From: Ruminococcus sp. UBA4240
GTDB lineage: Bacteria > Bacillota > Clostridia > Oscillospirales > Ruminococcaceae
Length of the DNA stretch: 64,000 nt
Assembly: GCA_002395525.1 (NCBI GenBank)
Contig: DGXE01000005.1
Location: 50,233-114,232, forward strand
Direction of reading: 5' to 3'
Shown here: one piece after another, positions 62,187-64,000 of the stretch
How positions within the stretch are numbered: the stretch's first letter is position 1
Layout of the letters: each line of letters starts with the position of its first letter
Notes under the pieces: model-generated
The model's input: only the letters and a program-made list of their open reading frames with translations
What the model was told of the DNA's origin: nothing
Databases searched by the model: none
Position numbers and translations under genes: made by a program

Positions 62187-62551
62187 AAGAGTGTGTAACG
62201 CAGCCTTTTCCTTCCTGATTTTTCACACCCTTTCCCGGGAAAATGCCCTTTAACAGCGTTTTTTGTAAGATAAAACAAACATCGGCGGATATTTGTCGAA
62301 TATTTCTGTGCGTTCGTATAAATATTCCGAACAATCAGTCGTTCATTTGAGAACATTTTGTTTCGGTCAAGATACATTGACCCTGTTTTGACGGTTTTTG
62401 GGGCATTGAAAATTCGGTTTGTGATAAATCCCCAAAAAAAATAGACTAAATGTTACAGACCACCCCCTCTGACCTTTATTTTTTTCACAGTTTTTCAAAG
62501 AAGGGGGGATTTTTTAGGTCATACTGCACAAAATCGGTAACAGGGTTTTTT

Positions 62552-62580
62552 TTGACATTGGGGGAAAATTACGGTATAAT
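62552..62580 (+). promoter_or_regulatory. Promoter of the G5/3D protein gene
   Basis: TTGACA (62552-62557), 17 bases, TATAAT (62575-62580). Confidence 0.85.
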
Positions 62581-62597
62581 TACAATGTTGATTGAAA

Positions 62598-62614
62598 TGT
62601 AACCGTTTTGTAAC
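62598..62614 (+). promoter_or_regulatory. WalR-like box behind the G5/3D promoter
   Basis: TGTAAC-CGTTT-TGTAAC, a perfect direct repeat matching TGTWAH-N5-TGTWAH, about 11 bases after the expected transcription start. Confidence 0.6.
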
Positions 62615-62691
62615 CAGCTTAAAGCATGACATAAGCTGTCAGGATGACCCGATAACAGGCAGCAGTTTATGTAATGAAAAGGAAAAGTGAA

Positions 62692-63831
62692 ATGGAACGA
62701 AGTGATAAGATACGCATCGCAGCGGCGGTGACAGCCGCAGCGGTAATATGGGGGGCAGCGCTTGTCGGCGGCCATTCAAAGGCACCCGAGATCGCAGAGG
62801 AGGTAGACAGCTTCTCAGCCCAGACAACTGCAAAGACGGCTGAGACTGCCGCTGTTGAGGAGGCCGCTCCCGCAGCAGCCCCGGATGAGGACGAAGTGAC
62901 CTACAGCACTGAAAAGAGCGTGCGCACCGTCCCCTACAAGACTCTTTATCAGGAGGATGAGACCCTGGAGGACGGGGAGGAAAAGCTCCTTGTCAAGGGT
63001 GAAAAGGGTGTTGTGACACTTACCGTCAGCAACAAGCTGTCAAACGGCAGAGTGGTGGCTACAAATCCCATTTTCTCCGAGGTCACCAAGGAACCTGTGG
63101 ATGAGATAATCCTGAAGGGCACCTCTCCGAGAGATGAGGAAGATGAGGCCGAAGATGAGGACACCTCCGCTTCTGCTGCATCCTACGATGAGGAAGATGA
63201 GACAGATACAGAATCTTCCGCCTCTGAGGACAGACAGGAGGATGAGCCTGAGGATACCGAGGAAACTGCATCCAATGACGATGCATCCAATGACGATGAT
63301 GAAGATGTTCCCGAGACTGATTCTGAGGAAGAGGACGTTCCTGAGGATGAGCCTGAAGAGCCTGAGATGATCCCCTATGAGGAACCTGCACAGACAGAAG
63401 CGGCAGGGTTTATAGACCCGGCTGTGGAATACGGTTTTGCAGGCAGCAGTTCGGCACCCTCCCAGATCTCCCAGTTTGATGTGCCCTCATGGGTGAGATT
63501 TGATGCTAACGGCATTCCCACAGAATATTCCGCCGTACACACCGGAAAGGCCTGTGCATATACCGCAAATCCCGGTGCGCTCATGTCCACCGGAAAGGCA
63601 GTAGCCCAGGGCTATGTTGCAGTTAATCCCAACATCATCCCCTACGGCTCCGAGCTTTACATCGTAGCAGATGACGGCGATGTTTACGGCTATGCGATAG
63701 CAGCAGATACAGGCTACTCCGTAAAGGTTGGAGATATAATCGTCGACCTGTTCATGGATGAATATGATGACTGCATCCAGTGGGGCAACAAGCCCGTTTC
63801 CATCTATGTGCTGAGCACTCCCGAAGAATAA
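62692..63831 (+). CDS. Secreted G5 and 3D domain cell-wall protein
   Basis: About 379 residues. A signal-anchor (RIAAAVTAAAVIWGAALVGG), a G5 domain (SVRTVPYKTLYQEDETLEDG to VDEIILKGT), an Asp/Glu/Ser-rich linker of ~100 residues, and a C-terminal 3D domain with AYTANPGALMSTGKA and the three aspartates ending AADTGYSVK...DLFMD. Related to YocH/Rpf-like murein hydrolases of the lytic transglycosylase fold. An ATG at 62674 also exists; the one at 62692 has AAAGG at proper distance. WalR-like boxes upstream agree with a wall role. Confidence 0.87.
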   Translation: MERSDKIRIAAAVTAAAVIWGAALVGGHSKAPEIAEEVDSFSAQTTAKTAETAAVEEAAPAAAPDEDEVTYSTEKSVRTVPYKTLYQEDETLEDGEEKLLVKGEKGVVTLTVSNKLSNGRVVATNPIFSEVTKEPVDEIILKGTSPRDEEDEAEDEDTSASAASYDEEDETDTESSASEDRQEDEPEDTEETASNDDASNDDDEDVPETDSEEEDVPEDEPEEPEMIPYEEPAQTEAAGFIDPAVEYGFAGSSSAPSQISQFDVPSWVRFDANGIPTEYSAVHTGKACAYTANPGALMSTGKAVAQGYVAVNPNIIPYGSELYIVADDGDVYGYAIAADTGYSVKVGDIIVDLFMDEYDDCIQWGNKPVSIYVLSTPEE

Positions 63832-63901
63832 AGCGATCCGCCTTATTTGAACCGCTCCACATTGTGCGTACAGCACAAAAAAGCCCCTATGGGAAATTAA
63901 A

Positions 63902-64000
63902 TCAAGCAATGAACTGGCTTCGCAATTCAAGCGGAGTCAGTTTTGTTTTGAGTTGAATGCGCTGGTGATTGTAGAAATAGATATAATCATCAATGAGCTG
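63902..64000 (-). CDS. IS3-family transposase, C-terminal end only
   Basis: Frame open at the right edge, 32 codons visible ending QFIA and stop. The end reads DDYIYFYNHQRIQ then KLTPLELRSQ, the classic integrase-core tail of IS3/IS150-type OrfB. The rest lies beyond the window. The bases 63865-63890 just past the stop, with AAAAAAGCCCCTATGGG, are probably the end of the element, but no inverted repeat can be verified. Confidence 0.8.
   Translation of the reverse strand, partial: QLIDDYIYFYNHQRIQLKTKLTPLELRSQFIA

Noticed and set aside
63841..63900. Exact terminal inverted repeat of the IS3-type element
   Set aside because: Only one end is in the window, so the boundary cannot be confirmed.

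Overview
The window looks like a chromosomal segment of an anaerobic, Gram-positive gut Firmicute of the Ruminococcus/Oscillospiraceae type. This is inferred from the sequence, not from a database match. The reasons are: moderately GC-rich coding DNA, strong AGGAGG ribosome sites, TTGACA-17-TATAAT promoters, a BspA-like leucine-rich-repeat surface protein, a GH3 beta-glucosidase with permuted domains as in Ruminococcus albus, a flavin reductase-rubredoxin fusion, FdhD, QueH, and Gly-Tyr-Gln-rich SSB. No rRNA, tRNA or CRISPR array was recognised.

Layout. 1-1940: two prophage-tail-like genes. 2092-4757: a BFD-type iron-sulfur protein, a sugar-epimerase-like reductase and a secreted protein. 5100-7430: mobile/conflict genes, a DinJ/YafQ toxin-antitoxin pair and a three-gene cassette of an ADP-ribosyltransferase-like protein, an unknown protein and a NADAR protein. 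7462-12864 (minus): DUF1624 membrane protein, argS, maf, fdhD and a DUF4143 ATPase. 13102-16284: a YdjG/YdjH/YdjI-like envelope-stress module. 16484-20581: HAD phosphatase, ThDP enzyme and aldolase-fusion operon. 20647-27602: diguanylate cyclase, cdd, ppa, flavin reductase-rubredoxin, glycosyltransferase, glmS, upp, rpiB. 27643-31592: VanY-like lipoprotein, a type I toxin/antisense RNA locus, a small membrane protein and ftsZ. 31946-38849: YgjP-like peptidase, rpsU, a membrane protein, a PfkB kinase, GH3. 39027-41330: an acidic-tailed membrane protein and murA. 41417-45142: a small peptide gene and the LRR protein. 45742-47294: cheY-cheC-cheD. 47768-55726: an orphan pilin, an AT-rich UvrD-like helicase and a 1600-residue coiled-coil protein. 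55792-58592: aquaporin, the rpsF-ssb-rpsR operon and a membrane protein. 58607-63831: queH, an SGNH lipoprotein, aroC and a G5/3D cell-wall protein. The right edge cuts an IS3-type transposase.

Themes. Many genes serve the envelope: murA, glmS, VanY, G5-3D, SGNH, GH3, LRR, YdjGHI. Several carry WalR-like TGTWAH-N5-TGTWAH boxes upstream. At least nine intergenic spaces carry a composite repeat made of degenerate 7-base tandem repeats flanking a conserved core, often overlapping stop codons. The strongest candidates for something little described are the ART/unknown/NADAR cassette, the heptamer elements, the 26-residue type I toxin with its convergent antisense RNA, and the LRR gene whose transcript appears to begin with 14 copies of a tetranucleotide.
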